Assembly (NCBI GenBank): GCA_029565915.1
Contig: JAKQNG010000340.1
Location: forward strand, 1 to 50,399
From: Deltaproteobacteria bacterium
GTDB taxonomy: Bacteria > Myxococcota_A > Polyangia > JAAYKL01
Length of the DNA: 50,399 nucleotides
Direction: 5' to 3'
Positions 29,067 to 39,724 of the stretch are shown piece after piece. How positions within the stretch are numbered: the first letter of the stretch is position 1; every line of letters begins with the position of its first letter. The position numbers were made by a program, and so were the translations under genes. Under the pieces are notes generated by a model. That model made no database searches, was not told where the DNA came from, and saw only the letters and a list, made by a program, of their open reading frames with translations.

Positions 29067-29860
29067 AGGTACAGCTCCGGCCAGCCCGTTCCGTCATCGT
29101 CCGGTGCCGGGAGGCGGGGAATCAGGTAGCGCTTCAGCAGCGGAAAGGTCTCGTTGACGTTCAGCTCTTCGAACAGGTCGCAGAACGCGTCCCGCAGCTC
29201 GCCGCTGAGGGCTTCCCAGGCATCGGGAGGAAGGAACGACAGGGCACTCCACTCAGCCGGGGAGATCCGGTCGAAATCCCGGTCGGCCAGAGGGCCCAGC
29301 AGATCATTCAGGGGTTGTCCGGGCAGGTCGCCGGTATTTGCGTGGAGCATGCGGCGCCAGTCGATCCGGACCGTTTCCGCCGGCAGTTCCTCACCGCGCT
29401 GGAACAGGACGGGCGCCTGCCATCCCCGATGGATCGCCGCACACATCACACCGCATACCGGATCGCGGATGTCAGCGGACCCGGGCAGGCCGAACAGGAG
29501 GGGCCCCACCTCCATCTCATTGGCGGCATCGATGATGATGCCCGCCAGTTCAAAGGGCAGGAAGGCCGTCTCCACCACGGGAATGATCATGCCGTCGTTA
29601 CCGTCCCGGGCAATGCAGGCCAGCAGGGAGTGGGGCGTGGCAAAGGGCGTTCCCATCCAGTTGGCGATCTGCCGCACGGCCTTGGCGGATGCGGCGCGGA
29701 CCGACCCGGAGCCGGACTGGAAGCCGGCGGCCAGACGCGGCATGACGGATTCCCGGAGCCGGTCGGCATCCCGCACGACCCAGCGATGGGACGAGCGATC
29801 CACCACCCCGTCGAAGAGGTGATCGAGTTCCGCCGGCTCCGCAACGGGTTCAAGCTGCAT
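29063..29860 (-). CDS. Hypothetical protein, coupled to downstream receiver gene
   Basis: 265-aa ORF; 3' end overlaps the start of the receiver gene by 4 bp. Confidence 0.6.
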   Translation of the reverse strand: MQLEPVAEPAELDHLFDGVVDRSSHRWVVRDADRLRESVMPRLAAGFQSGSGSVRAASAKAVRQIANWMGTPFATPHSLLACIARDGNDGMIIPVVETAFLPFELAGIIIDAANEMEVGPLLFGLPGSADIRDPVCGVMCAAIHRGWQAPVLFQRGEELPAETVRIDWRRMLHANTGDLPGQPLNDLLGPLADRDFDRISPAEWSALSFLPPDAWEALSGELRDAFCDLFEELNVNETFPLLKRYLIPRLPAPDDDGTGWPELYL

Positions 29861-29936
29861 GGGTCACCGGAATCGGGCGAAGAATGGTGGGGTTCATTGA
29901 CGCGAACGGCGGCCGGAGGTACGCTCCGTTTCTCAC

Positions 29937-32828
29937 ATGAATGTCCCGGGTCATCATCGGCTGCTCCCCGTTTCCCTCCTGGTTTTCACCGCTGTTTCTG
30001 CGCTTGCCGCGGGCACCGCACGGGCCGGGGATCCGGAGTTGACCCATCATACTCTGAAAACCGAGCACTTCAATATCCATTATTCCCGGGAGCTCGAGGA
30101 TATCGCCTTCCGGACCGCCGCCGTCGCCGAAGAGGTCCACGGGTTTCTCTGCGATCAGCTGGGCTGGAAGGTGGAAGGACCCACCGAAGTGAGCATCGTG
30201 GATTCGGAAGACTCCGCCAACGGCCTCGCCTCCCCGGCACCATACCCGTACATCCTGATGTACGCGGGGTTGCCCGACATGAATTCCTCCCTCCAGTTTC
30301 ACGACGACTGGCTGTATGCGCTGTTCATTCACGAATACACCCATATCATCCACCTGCAGATGCAGCACGGCGCGGCGCGGGTCGTGAACCGTATCTTCGG
30401 CGATGTCTACCTGCCCAATGCGCTGCAGCCCCGCTGGTTTGTCGAAGGCCTGGCGGTGATGATCGAAACCTGGCGCACCTCCCGCGGCCGCATCCGCTCG
30501 TCCTACTATCAGATGGTCATGCGGACCCACGCCCTCGAAGACGCATTCCAGTCGCTGGACAAGGCCTCCAACTCCACGCTGTCCTATCCCCGGGGCGATG
30601 CGGACTACATTTACGGCGCCATGTTCATGGACTATCTGCGGACGCGGTTCGGCGAACGCACGATTTTTGAAATCACCCACCGGTACGCGTCAAAGCCGGT
30701 GCCCTATTTCCTGAACACCGTTTTCAAGGAGGCCACGGGCCTGCGCCTGTCGGTCCTGTACCGGGATTTTGCCGCGGCGATGAAGACCCGGGCCGAGGAA
30801 ACCCGACGGCAGATCGAAGCCACAGGCGTCACCCGATCCCGGGCCCTCACGCGCACCGGTGAAAACAAGGGACAGCCCGTGTTCAGCGGGGACGGCAAGC
30901 GGATCTACATGCCCGTCAGTGACGGCCGGCAGCGCGCCGGCGTTTTCGAGCTGACAGCGGACGGTCGGATGCTGCGCCGGATGGTGCTGTCCGGATCCCG
31001 GTCGACCATTTCCGTGACCGGGGACGGCACCCTCTACTACGTGCGGACGGCACCCTGGCGCAACGTCTACCGCTTCCGGGATATCTTTTCCCTGGCACCG
31101 GGCAGCACCACACCCGAGCGCCTCTCCACCGGCCTGCGCGTCAAGGAAGCCTCCGTTTCCGGAAGCGGTGAGCGGATGGCCCTCACCGTTGCCCGCGGCG
31201 ATCAGATTGATCTGCTCCTTGCCGACGGACGGGCGGAAAACCGGCGCGTGCTGCAGGAAGGCACCCGCGGCCGATCCTTCTTCAACCCGTCCCTGTCCCG
31301 GGACGGTCGGCAGCTGGCAGTCCTCATCCGGGAGGCGGATCGCGTCGACCTGTTCATCGTGAATCCCGACACGGGCAACCGCCGCCGGATCACGAACGAC
31401 GACGCGTTTGAAACTGATCCCGTGTTTTCGCCCGACGGTGATTACGTGCTGTACGGAAGCGATGCGACGGGCGTGCCCCAGATCTACGCGCACCACCTGC
31501 CATCGGGGCGCACCCTGCAGGCGACCAGCGTGGTGACCGGCGCCGCTGCCCCGGCCCTGTCGCCGGACGGAAAGACACTTCTTTTCCTGCAGTATTCCGC
31601 AGCGGGCTGGGATCTCCATCGCACGGACTTTGTGCCGCGGGAGGTTTCATCGCCACCTCCCCGGGAGCCCCGTCCGCCTGCCGTTACGCCGCCGCCGCCG
31701 GTTCCCGTCGTCGCCGTACCCTACAATCCGCTGCCCACCCTGCGCCCCCGCAGCTGGACCCTCGGTTACGCGGGCAGCAGCGGAGAACACGTGCTCACCG
31801 CATCCACTGCCATCGCCGACGCCCGCCTGCTCCACAGCGTCTCGGCGGCTTTCAGCTATCACCTCACGGACGCCACGCCATCCTTTGCGCTGCAATACCT
31901 GTACGCGGGACTGCTGCCGTCATTTACCATGGGCGTCAGCAGGACGACGGAAACCCTTCGTTCGGGATACCTGGTCAACGGTGTGGCCGCCCCCTGGACC
32001 CGCAGCGCGGTCACCGCGGACGCCGGGTTGTCCATGACCCTCATGGGACTCGACGACAATCACTCCATATCGATGGGATACACCATCGATCAATCGGAGC
32101 CCGTGGACGCCCTCCGGGTCGAAACTGATCCGGCCGGCCCTCTGCCGGACGTGCCGACCCAGTACTTCCGCTGCGGCCTGCGCGCCGGCTGGTCCTGGTC
32201 GAACACCTGGGCGGGTGCGTTCGCCATCTCCCCGGTGGAACAGGGTCGTTCCCTGAGCGCCGGTGTCACCGGATATCACCCGGCCCTGGGCGGCAACCAG
32301 GAACTCATGCTCCTGCAGTGGAGCTGGAAGGAGTACATCCTCCTGCCCTGGCTCGCGAACCACGTACTGGCCCTGAATGTCTCGGGCGGCATCTACCTGG
32401 GCAATCCCCGGGGAAACGCGGTGTTCCGGGCGGGGGGCTATTCCCCCCAGAACCTCCTGTCCGCCCTGATGAACAGCGAAGGGCAGGGGCTTCCCCGCAT
32501 CCGCGGTTATGCGACAGACAGCCTGAGCGGCGATCACTTTCATTCCCTGCGGCTCGAATACCGCTTTCCCCTGTGGCGACCCGAGTGGACCGTCGCCACG
32601 TTTCCGTTGTTCTTCCGCGGACTCCATGCGGGAATCTTTTCCGACAACCTCCTCATGAGTTTCGATCCGCTGCGCATCGAGGACTGGCGCGCGTCGGTGG
32701 GTGCGGAGCTGGTCTGGACGTTTTTTCTGGGCTACTACATGCCCGTTACCCTGCGGACCGGCTATGCCCGGGGCATCATGGCGTCGGGGGTGAACGAATT
32801 CATCTTCGTGGTGGGCGGCACCTACTGA
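29937..32828 (+). CDS. Secreted gluzincin-like metallopeptidase + TolB-like beta-propeller + C-terminal beta-barrel-like protein
   Basis: Signal peptide; FIHEYTHIIHLQ (HExxH); propeller-like repeats (GQPVFSGDGKRIYMPVS, DPVFSPDGDYVLYGSD, APALSPDGKTLLFLQ); C-terminal surface-antigen-like barrel. Confidence 0.82.
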   Translation: MNVPGHHRLLPVSLLVFTAVSALAAGTARAGDPELTHHTLKTEHFNIHYSRELEDIAFRTAAVAEEVHGFLCDQLGWKVEGPTEVSIVDSEDSANGLASPAPYPYILMYAGLPDMNSSLQFHDDWLYALFIHEYTHIIHLQMQHGAARVVNRIFGDVYLPNALQPRWFVEGLAVMIETWRTSRGRIRSSYYQMVMRTHALEDAFQSLDKASNSTLSYPRGDADYIYGAMFMDYLRTRFGERTIFEITHRYASKPVPYFLNTVFKEATGLRLSVLYRDFAAAMKTRAEETRRQIEATGVTRSRALTRTGENKGQPVFSGDGKRIYMPVSDGRQRAGVFELTADGRMLRRMVLSGSRSTISVTGDGTLYYVRTAPWRNVYRFRDIFSLAPGSTTPERLSTGLRVKEASVSGSGERMALTVARGDQIDLLLADGRAENRRVLQEGTRGRSFFNPSLSRDGRQLAVLIREADRVDLFIVNPDTGNRRRITNDDAFETDPVFSPDGDYVLYGSDATGVPQIYAHHLPSGRTLQATSVVTGAAAPALSPDGKTLLFLQYSAAGWDLHRTDFVPREVSSPPPREPRPPAVTPPPPVPVVAVPYNPLPTLRPRSWTLGYAGSSGEHVLTASTAIADARLLHSVSAAFSYHLTDATPSFALQYLYAGLLPSFTMGVSRTTETLRSGYLVNGVAAPWTRSAVTADAGLSMTLMGLDDNHSISMGYTIDQSEPVDALRVETDPAGPLPDVPTQYFRCGLRAGWSWSNTWAGAFAISPVEQGRSLSAGVTGYHPALGGNQELMLLQWSWKEYILLPWLANHVLALNVSGGIYLGNPRGNAVFRAGGYSPQNLLSALMNSEGQGLPRIRGYATDSLSGDHFHSLRLEYRFPLWRPEWTVATFPLFFRGLHAGIFSDNLLMSFDPLRIEDWRASVGAELVWTFFLGYYMPVTLRTGYARGIMASGVNEFIFVVGGTY

Positions 32829-32838
32829 CGAGGCCCGA

Positions 32839-33825
32839 TCAGGAAAGAGGGATGGTGTCGAGAAGGCCCGTGAAGGCCGCCAGGTCGACGGCTTCGCCCA
32901 GCCGCTTGCGAAAGGCTGCCGCGCCGTCGAATCCCTTCAGGTACCAGCAGGCGTGTTTGCGCATCTCTACAACCGCAAGAGGTTCACCCGCCCAGGCGAC
33001 GAACAGTGCCAGATGTCGACGGCACGTGGCAACGCGGCCCGCCAGATCCGGTGCACCGGAACCGCCGGCGATTTCTGAAAAGATCCAGGGATTGCCTTTG
33101 GCGCCCTGGCCCACAGCCACCCCCGCGCAACCCGTCGCCTCCCGCATCCGCCTTGCATCGGCCGCGCAGGTGATCCCGCCGTTTCCGATGACCGGAATCC
33201 GCACCGCTTCCACGATGGCGGCCAGATCGTCGAGGTGGACCGGTCCGCTGTGGCCCTGTTCGCGGGTGCGCGCGTGGATGGTGACCGCCTGCACGCCGCT
33301 GCCTTCGAGGATTTTTGCCACTTCGACGCCGTTGCGCTGATCAATGCTGTACCCGAGCCGGGTCTTGGCGGTCACCGGCACCTTGACCGCATCAACCACC
33401 CGTCGCGCGATGTCGCCGATCAGCGGCGGATGCCGCATGAGGGCCACACCGCAGCCTTCGCCCGCGCGGATGACCTTGCGGGCGGGACAGCCGAAATTCA
33501 GGTCGATGATGTCCGCGCCTTCCTGTTCCACCACCATCGCCGCTTCCGCCATCAGCTCCGGTTCCTTTCCGTAGAGCTGCACCACAAACGGTCGCTCGCC
33601 GGGGTAGCGGTCCAGCAGGGCCAGGGTTTTCTGTCCGCGTTTCCTGTCCCGATTGCGAGGCCTTCGACTGAAGAACAGCACCGCATGACAGGAAATGAGC
33701 TCGGTGACGCTGAACATGGCACCGGATTCCGCGCACAGCTGTCGAAATGGCGGGTTCGTCACGCCGGCCATGGGCGCCAGACTGGCTCCGTCGCCGAACT
33801 CGAACTCTCCAATGCGCAGAGACAT
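32839..33825 (-). CDS. dusB: tRNA-dihydrouridine synthase (DusB-like)
   Basis: LAPMAGVTNPPFRQLC, FVVQLYGKEPELMAEAA, DIIDLNFGCPARKVIRAGEGCGVALMRHP, VIGNGGI. Confidence 0.94.
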   Translation of the reverse strand: MSLRIGEFEFGDGASLAPMAGVTNPPFRQLCAESGAMFSVTELISCHAVLFFSRRPRNRDRKRGQKTLALLDRYPGERPFVVQLYGKEPELMAEAAMVVEQEGADIIDLNFGCPARKVIRAGEGCGVALMRHPPLIGDIARRVVDAVKVPVTAKTRLGYSIDQRNGVEVAKILEGSGVQAVTIHARTREQGHSGPVHLDDLAAIVEAVRIPVIGNGGITCAADARRMREATGCAGVAVGQGAKGNPWIFSEIAGGSGAPDLAGRVATCRRHLALFVAWAGEPLAVVEMRKHACWYLKGFDGAAAFRKRLGEAVDLAAFTGLLDTIPLS

Positions 33826-33853
33826 GGTGGACCATCCGGCCGGTGGCGCCGGT

Positions 33854-35200
33854 TTAAAATTTCCTGTGGGGATTGTCGATTTTCAGTTTCTTCATCTTGC
33901 GCCAGAGGGTGGTGGGGGAGAGGCCGAGGGAATCCGCCGCCTGATCCGTGGAAGCGCAGTTGACCAGCGCCGCGCGGATGGCCTGCTTTTCCGCCAGGGC
34001 CACAATGGCATCCAGCGTCTGTGGGCCTTCGGCGGAGGTGGGTTCGGGCAGCAGATCCGCCAGCTGGATTTCGTCCCCTTCCATGGTCAGGGCCACGCCC
34101 TGCTCGATCATGTTTTCCAGTTCGCGCACGTTGCCGGGGAAATCGTAGGTGGTGAGCCGTTCCATCACCCCTTTGGCGATGCGCACGGAGCGGGACATCT
34201 TTTTGGAGGCCTTCTTCAGGAAATACTCCACCAGCAGCGGAATATCCTCGGGCCGTTCCCGCAGGGCCGGCAGGTTGAACCGCACCACGTTGAGGCGGTA
34301 ATACAGGTCTTCGCGGAAGGTCTTTTCGCGGATGGCCCTGGCCAGATCCTGATTCGTCGCCGCGATGATGCGCACGTCCACCGGAATGGCCTTGTTGTCG
34401 CCGATCCGCCGGATTTCCCGTTCCTGGACCGCACGCAGGAGCTTGGCCTGCAGGGACGGAGAGGTTTCGGCAATCTCGTCAAAGAAGAACGTGCCGCCAC
34501 TGGCCTCCTCGAACAGTCCCTTGCGGGTGCTCACGGCGCCCGTGAACGAACCTTTCGCGTGGCCGAACAGCTCGCTCTCCAGCAGGGTTTCGCTGATGGC
34601 CGCACAGTTGATGGGAACAAACGGGCGATCAGCCCGCCGCGAATTCACGTGTACCGCCTTGGCGATCAGCTCCTTACCCGTGCCGCTGTCGCCGGTGATC
34701 AGCACCGTGGTGTCCGTGGGTGCAATCTTGATGATCCGCGTGAGCACGTCCCGGATGGGGCGGGAGCGTCCGATGATGTTTTCGAATCCGTACCGCTCCT
34801 TGAATTCCTGGGTGAGCAGCGAGAACTCGCCGGACAGCCAGCGCCGCTCCAGCGCCTTGTCCACCTTGATGAACAGCTCGTCTTCGGTAAACGGCTTCTG
34901 GATGTAGTCCCAGGCGCCCAGCCGCATGGCCTCCACGGCCGTTTCGATGGTGCCGTAGGCGGTCATGACGATGATTTCCGTCAGGGGCGACACTTCCCGG
35001 ACATGGCGCAGCACGTCAATACCGTCCACTTTGCCCATGCGCAGATCCGTTATCACCAGATCGTAAACTTCGTCGTCGACGGCTTCGCAGGCGTCGCCCC
35101 CGTCCTTTGCCTCCGCCACGTCGTGTCCGGCGCTGCGAAGCATGATGGACAGGGTTGTCCGCATGTTCTTCTGGTCATCTACAACGAGAATGCGCGCCAA
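33854..35200 (-). CDS. Sigma-54-dependent NtrC-family response regulator
   Basis: Receiver (ILVVDDQKNMR, LVITDLRMG), AAA+ (GDSGTGKE, GAVSTRKGLFEEASGGTFFFDEI), Fis-type HTH. Confidence 0.95.
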   Translation of the reverse strand: MARILVVDDQKNMRTTLSIMLRSAGHDVAEAKDGGDACEAVDDEVYDLVITDLRMGKVDGIDVLRHVREVSPLTEIIVMTAYGTIETAVEAMRLGAWDYIQKPFTEDELFIKVDKALERRWLSGEFSLLTQEFKERYGFENIIGRSRPIRDVLTRIIKIAPTDTTVLITGDSGTGKELIAKAVHVNSRRADRPFVPINCAAISETLLESELFGHAKGSFTGAVSTRKGLFEEASGGTFFFDEIAETSPSLQAKLLRAVQEREIRRIGDNKAIPVDVRIIAATNQDLARAIREKTFREDLYYRLNVVRFNLPALRERPEDIPLLVEYFLKKASKKMSRSVRIAKGVMERLTTYDFPGNVRELENMIEQGVALTMEGDEIQLADLLPEPTSAEGPQTLDAIVALAEKQAIRAALVNCASTDQAADSLGLSPTTLWRKMKKLKIDNPHRKF

Positions 35201-35343
35201 GTGACGTCCTTTCCACGGTGCCTGTTTGAGTGCTTGATGTCATGTATAGCCAATGCGGGGGATCCCGACAACCGATAAAAGGCAGAACGGCAGAAGAATT
35301 ACAGCGCAAATAGAATCGCGCCCGGGGCCCACGGCGGCTTCTC

Positions 35344-35371
35344 TTGACAGCGGAGAGCCCGTGCATACATT
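35344..35371 (+). promoter_or_regulatory. Possible dnaK promoter
   Basis: TTGACA at 35344-35349, 16-nt spacer, TACATT at 35366-35371. Confidence 0.3.
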
Positions 35372-35439
35372 CAGCCCACCTTTGAAACGACGGCCCTGTG
35401 TCGACCGTTTCATCACCGCTGCGCGAAGGAGACGTGAAG

Positions 35440-37332
35440 ATGGGAAAGACAATCGGCATTGATCTGGGGACCACCAACAGCTGTGTGGCGGTCATTGAAG
35501 GAAACGAACCAGTCGTCATCACCAACGAGGAAGGCGGCCGGACCACGCCGTCGGTCGTCGCCTGGGATGAGAACGGCGAAACCCTGGTGGGACAGGTGGC
35601 CAAGCGTCAGTCCATCACCAATCCGGAAAACACCATTTTTTCCATCAAGCGCTTCATGGGGCGCAAGTACGATGAGGTGGAAGAGGAATCCCGCATGGTG
35701 CCCTACAACCTCGCCCGCGCGTCCAACGGCGACGTGGTGGTGGACGTGCGCGGAAAGAAGTTTGCACCGCCGGAGATTTCGGCGCGGGTGCTGATGAAGC
35801 TCAAGAAGGCGGCCGAAGACTATCTGGGACAGGAAGTGACCGAAGCGGTGATCACCGTTCCGGCCTACTTCAACGACTCCCAGCGCCAGGCCACGAAGGA
35901 CGCCGGTCGCATCGCCGGTCTGGACGTGAAGCGCATCGTCAACGAACCGACCGCGGCGGCCCTCGCCTACGGCATGGACAAGAAAAAAGAAGAGATTATT
36001 GCCGTGTACGATTTCGGCGGGGGAACCTTCGACATTTCCATCCTGGAAGTCGGCGACAACGTGGTGCAGGTGATTTCGACCAACGGTGACACCCACCTGG
36101 GCGGCGACAACATTGACAAGGTGCTCATTGACTACCTGATTGCCGAGTTCAAAAAGGATCAGGGGCTGGATGTGTCGAAGGACAAGATGGTGCTCCAGCG
36201 CCTCAAGGAAGCGGCGGAAAAGGCGAAAATCGAGCTCTCCAGCGTCATGGAAACCCAGATCAACCTGCCCTTCCTCACGGCGGATGCTTCCGGTCCGCGA
36301 CATCTGAACATCAAGTTGTCCCGGGCCAAGTTCGAATCAATGATCGCCGAGCTCGTCAAGCGCACCCTGGAACCCTGCCGCAAGGCGCTGCAGGACGCGG
36401 GCAAGAGCGCGGGCGAAATTGATGAGGTCGTTCTGGTGGGCGGTTCCACCCGCATTCCCGCCGTGCAGGCGGCCGTGGAGGAATTCTTCGGAAAGAAACC
36501 TCACAAGGGCGTGAATCCCGATGAAGTGGTGGCGCTGGGTGCGGCGGTGCAGGCAGGCGTTCTGGCGGGCGATGTAAAGGATCTGCTGCTGCTGGACGTG
36601 ACGCCTCTCTCCCTGGGCGTGGAAACCCTGGGCGGCATCTTCACGCGGATGATCGAGCGCAATACGACTATCCCGGCGAAGAAGACCGAGGTGTATTCGA
36701 CGGCCTCGGACAACCAGACCTCCGTGGAAATCCACGTGCTGCAGGGAGAGCGGGACATGGCGGGGGACAACAAGACCCTCGGCCGATTCCACCTGGAGGG
36801 CATTCTTCCCGCCCCGCGCGGCATCCCGAAAATCGAGGTCACCTTTGACATCGATGCGAACGGCATCGTGCACGTATCCGCCAAGGATCTGGCCACGGGC
36901 CGGGAGCAGAAGATCACCATCACCGCGTCCTCCGGTCTCAACGACACGGAGATTGACCGGATGGTAAAAGACGCAGAAAAGAACCGGGCTGCCGACGAGG
37001 AGAAGCGCAGGAAGATTGAAACCCGCAACCGGGCGGAGCAGCTGGCCTACGGCATCGAGAGGACCCTTGAAGAAAACAAGGACAAGCTGCCCGCGGACGA
37101 GGCGGACAAGGTGAAGAAGGCCATCGGCGACCTGAAGGATGCCATCAAGTCCGAAGATGCAGACCGCATCGAAAAGGAAATGGAAAACCTGACGAAAGCA
37201 TCCCACAAAATTGCGGAAATTGCCTATCAGCAGGCGGGCGGAGCGGCACCCGCGGCGGGCGGAGCGGGAGAGAAGAAGCCCGGAGGCCAGGCCGACGGTG
37301 ACGTCATCGACGCGGAGTTCGAAGAGAACTGA
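35440..37332 (+). CDS. dnaK: Molecular chaperone DnaK
   Basis: [42 protein letters not shown]...; ends [11 protein letters not shown]. Confidence 0.98.
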   Translation: MGKTIGIDLGTTNSCVAVIEGNEPVVITNEEGGRTTPSVVAWDENGETLVGQVAKRQSITNPENTIFSIKRFMGRKYDEVEEESRMVPYNLARASNGDVVVDVRGKKFAPPEISARVLMKLKKAAEDYLGQEVTEAVITVPAYFNDSQRQATKDAGRIAGLDVKRIVNEPTAAALAYGMDKKKEEIIAVYDFGGGTFDISILEVGDNVVQVISTNGDTHLGGDNIDKVLIDYLIAEFKKDQGLDVSKDKMVLQRLKEAAEKAKIELSSVMETQINLPFLTADASGPRHLNIKLSRAKFESMIAELVKRTLEPCRKALQDAGKSAGEIDEVVLVGGSTRIPAVQAAVEEFFGKKPHKGVNPDEVVALGAAVQAGVLAGDVKDLLLLDVTPLSLGVETLGGIFTRMIERNTTIPAKKTEVYSTASDNQTSVEIHVLQGERDMAGDNKTLGRFHLEGILPAPRGIPKIEVTFDIDANGIVHVSAKDLATGREQKITITASSGLNDTEIDRMVKDAEKNRAADEEKRRKIETRNRAEQLAYGIERTLEENKDKLPADEADKVKKAIGDLKDAIKSEDADRIEKEMENLTKASHKIAEIAYQQAGGAAPAAGGAGEKKPGGQADGDVIDAEFEEN

Positions 37333-37456
37333 TCGCACCATCCGGCCCGGCAGACCGCAGACAATCGCGTATCCCCTTCTGTCCCCTATTAAATTGACAT
37401 TTGAATATTGAAACAAGTACCTTCAGGCCGACTCCGGAAGAAGGAGGAACCTCCTG

Positions 37457-38764
37457 ATGAAAACGCACATCATCATCCCGCTGGTCCTTTGTCTGATCGC
37501 CCTGGCTGGATGCCGTGTCACTGAAGAAAAAATCGAACTCTGGAAAAGCACCCAGAAAGGGCCCAAGAAGCTCGCAGGGGTCCTCATCGATGCGGAACAG
37601 GACATGGCGCTGCGGGCGAAGGCGGTGGTTGCCCTGACGGAAATCAAGGAGCAGGCCCTCCTCTCCGAGGCGTTCGGTAAAATCGATGCGGCGGATGGTG
37701 ATGCAGTCATCGCGGCAGCGGCACCCATGCTCGCGGCGATAGCCGACGGGCGCCCGGGGGAGGAGGACAGTCTGGACGCCGCCCAGGTAGCTGCCAAGGA
37801 CGGCCTGTTTCTGCTGTATGATCACGCCGGGAAAAAAAGCCGGCAGCTCGTGGCGGACGCGCTGATCAAGTGGTGTACCACGGGCAACTTCGCCGCCCGG
37901 GAACGGGCCGGATTCACCATTCGCGTCATCGTGCAGAAACTCGGCGCGCCGGCTCTTCAGGCCCTGTCGAACCAGCTCACCATCGATCAACCGGCCATCA
38001 AGCCCATTGCGGATCTGCTGCGGCAGTCCGGCGACGAGAAGATTCTTGCGCAGGCCTCCGCCCACCTGGCGGCACAGCTGTCCGAGCACCCGGATCGCCT
38101 TGCGGAATCCCACCTGATGGCCGCCGCGGTCATCGGCGGCGCGCCCGTGGCGGACACGCTGGTCCGGTTCGCGACGGACAGCACTCTCGGCGCCGAGCTG
38201 CAGCGGTATGCCCTGCGCACGTATTCGGTGGCCCTCGACGAAAAAAACATCCGCGGTACGGCCGCCCAGGTCGCACAGCTGGCGGCCATGGCTTCCAATC
38301 CGGCCACCGACCGATATCATCGGGAGGAAACCTGGATGACCCTCGCCCAGGTGAATCTGCCCGAAAGCGCCGCCGCCCTTCTGCCGCTCCTGCGGGACAG
38401 CGAGTCCTTCTGGCGTCTGGTCGGCGCCCGCTGCCTCCTTCGACTCGACGGAAAGGCCCACGTCACCGCCGTGCTGAATCAGGCGACATCCGGGCGCGAC
38501 GAGGAAGAAGTCAGCGCGCTGGTTGACGTGGTGGCCCGATTTCCCATGTTGAAGGATTCCCTTGTGGAAATTGCTGCTGCCGGCCCTTCGCCGGTGGCCC
38601 GGGGCATTGCCCTGCTGGCCCTGCCGCGCATCGGCACTCCGGCCGATATCGACACCCTGAAGAAGTGGACCGGCGACAGACAGAGGCTGCCGGCGGGATT
38701 TGCACACCGGACCGTCGGCGACGCCGCTGGCGCAGCAATTGTCGCCCTGGAAAAGAGAGGGTAG
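37457..38764 (+). CDS. Lipoprotein with HEAT-like alpha-helical repeats
   Basis: MKTHIIIPLVLCLIALAGCRVTEEK lipobox (LAGC); repeated Ala/Leu-rich helical pairs. Confidence 0.75.
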   Translation: MKTHIIIPLVLCLIALAGCRVTEEKIELWKSTQKGPKKLAGVLIDAEQDMALRAKAVVALTEIKEQALLSEAFGKIDAADGDAVIAAAAPMLAAIADGRPGEEDSLDAAQVAAKDGLFLLYDHAGKKSRQLVADALIKWCTTGNFAARERAGFTIRVIVQKLGAPALQALSNQLTIDQPAIKPIADLLRQSGDEKILAQASAHLAAQLSEHPDRLAESHLMAAAVIGGAPVADTLVRFATDSTLGAELQRYALRTYSVALDEKNIRGTAAQVAQLAAMASNPATDRYHREETWMTLAQVNLPESAAALLPLLRDSESFWRLVGARCLLRLDGKAHVTAVLNQATSGRDEEEVSALVDVVARFPMLKDSLVEIAAAGPSPVARGIALLALPRIGTPADIDTLKKWTGDRQRLPAGFAHRTVGDAAGAAIVALEKRG

Positions 38765-38773
38765 GAAAAGCGA

Positions 38774-39712
38774 ATGACGACACGCACATCGAGCAAGAAA
38801 ATATTGCAGAGCTTTCATGCCAGGGACCGGCTCTGGGAGGCATTTTCCGCCCAGGCGGAGGAGCTGGAATGCTCCGTGGATTACCTCATCAACGAGGCCA
38901 TGCGCGCCTATGCGGAAGCCCAGGGATTTCTGGATGCCCGCAAAGACCAGCCCCTGGAAGCCGATGACCTGCTGGAAGAGTTGGAGGAAGTCAGCGCGGT
39001 CAGTGAAGTCAGCGCGGTGGATGACGTCAGCATGATGGAGGAGCTGTCCGAAGAGGAGGAGCTCCCGTCCCTGGAAGAAGAACCGGAAGAGGAGTTGCCC
39101 GGACTGGACGATGGACCGTCTCTTTCTTCCCTCGACGAAGACGATGTCGGCGATGCATTGACGTCGGACGATGAGGAGGAGGACGCGCTGCCCGATCTGG
39201 ATCTGCCCGATGAGGAGGCTCCGTCGCCACCCGCTCCGTCGGCCACTGCGCCGACCCTGTCGGACAATCGGAGTATTCCGAAAGCCCCCATGGCGAAAAA
39301 GCCCGAAGCGCCCAGTCCGCCGAGACCCCCCAAGGCAGTCCGGACTCCCGGAGTCCGCACGGATACTGGTGCATCCGGACTGACCCCGGCCCCCCGGGCG
39401 GCTGACACGGGTTCCGGTGGCGGCATGTCACGACCCCGGCTCACCATGGTGTATGAAGGCCGCAAAATCATCATTCAGAAGGACCAGTTCATCCTCGGCC
39501 GCGGCAGCAAGGAAACGGACATGGCCATCAAGGATCCGAACGTGTCCAGAAAACACGCGGCCGTCATCTTTCACAACGGCGCGTACTACATCAAGGATCT
39601 GGGCAGCACCAACGGCGTGGAGTTCGGCAGCCAGCTCGTGGATTCCAAACGCATCGACGAGGGCGACGTCTTTGCCATCTGCGGCCACAAATTTCATTTC
39701 ACCTATTCCTGA
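38774..39712 (+). CDS. RHH-like N-terminus + acidic linker + C-terminal FHA domain protein
   Basis: ECSVDYLINEAMRAYAEAQ (RHH-like); long Glu/Asp/Ser linker; FHA ILGRGSKETDMAIKDPNVSRKHAAVIFHNGAYYIKDLGSTNGVEFGSQ. Confidence 0.88.
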   Translation: MTTRTSSKKILQSFHARDRLWEAFSAQAEELECSVDYLINEAMRAYAEAQGFLDARKDQPLEADDLLEELEEVSAVSEVSAVDDVSMMEELSEEEELPSLEEEPEEELPGLDDGPSLSSLDEDDVGDALTSDDEEEDALPDLDLPDEEAPSPPAPSATAPTLSDNRSIPKAPMAKKPEAPSPPRPPKAVRTPGVRTDTGASGLTPAPRAADTGSGGGMSRPRLTMVYEGRKIIIQKDQFILGRGSKETDMAIKDPNVSRKHAAVIFHNGAYYIKDLGSTNGVEFGSQLVDSKRIDEGDVFAICGHKFHFTYS

Positions 39713-39724
39713 TCCGGTCGCGCC

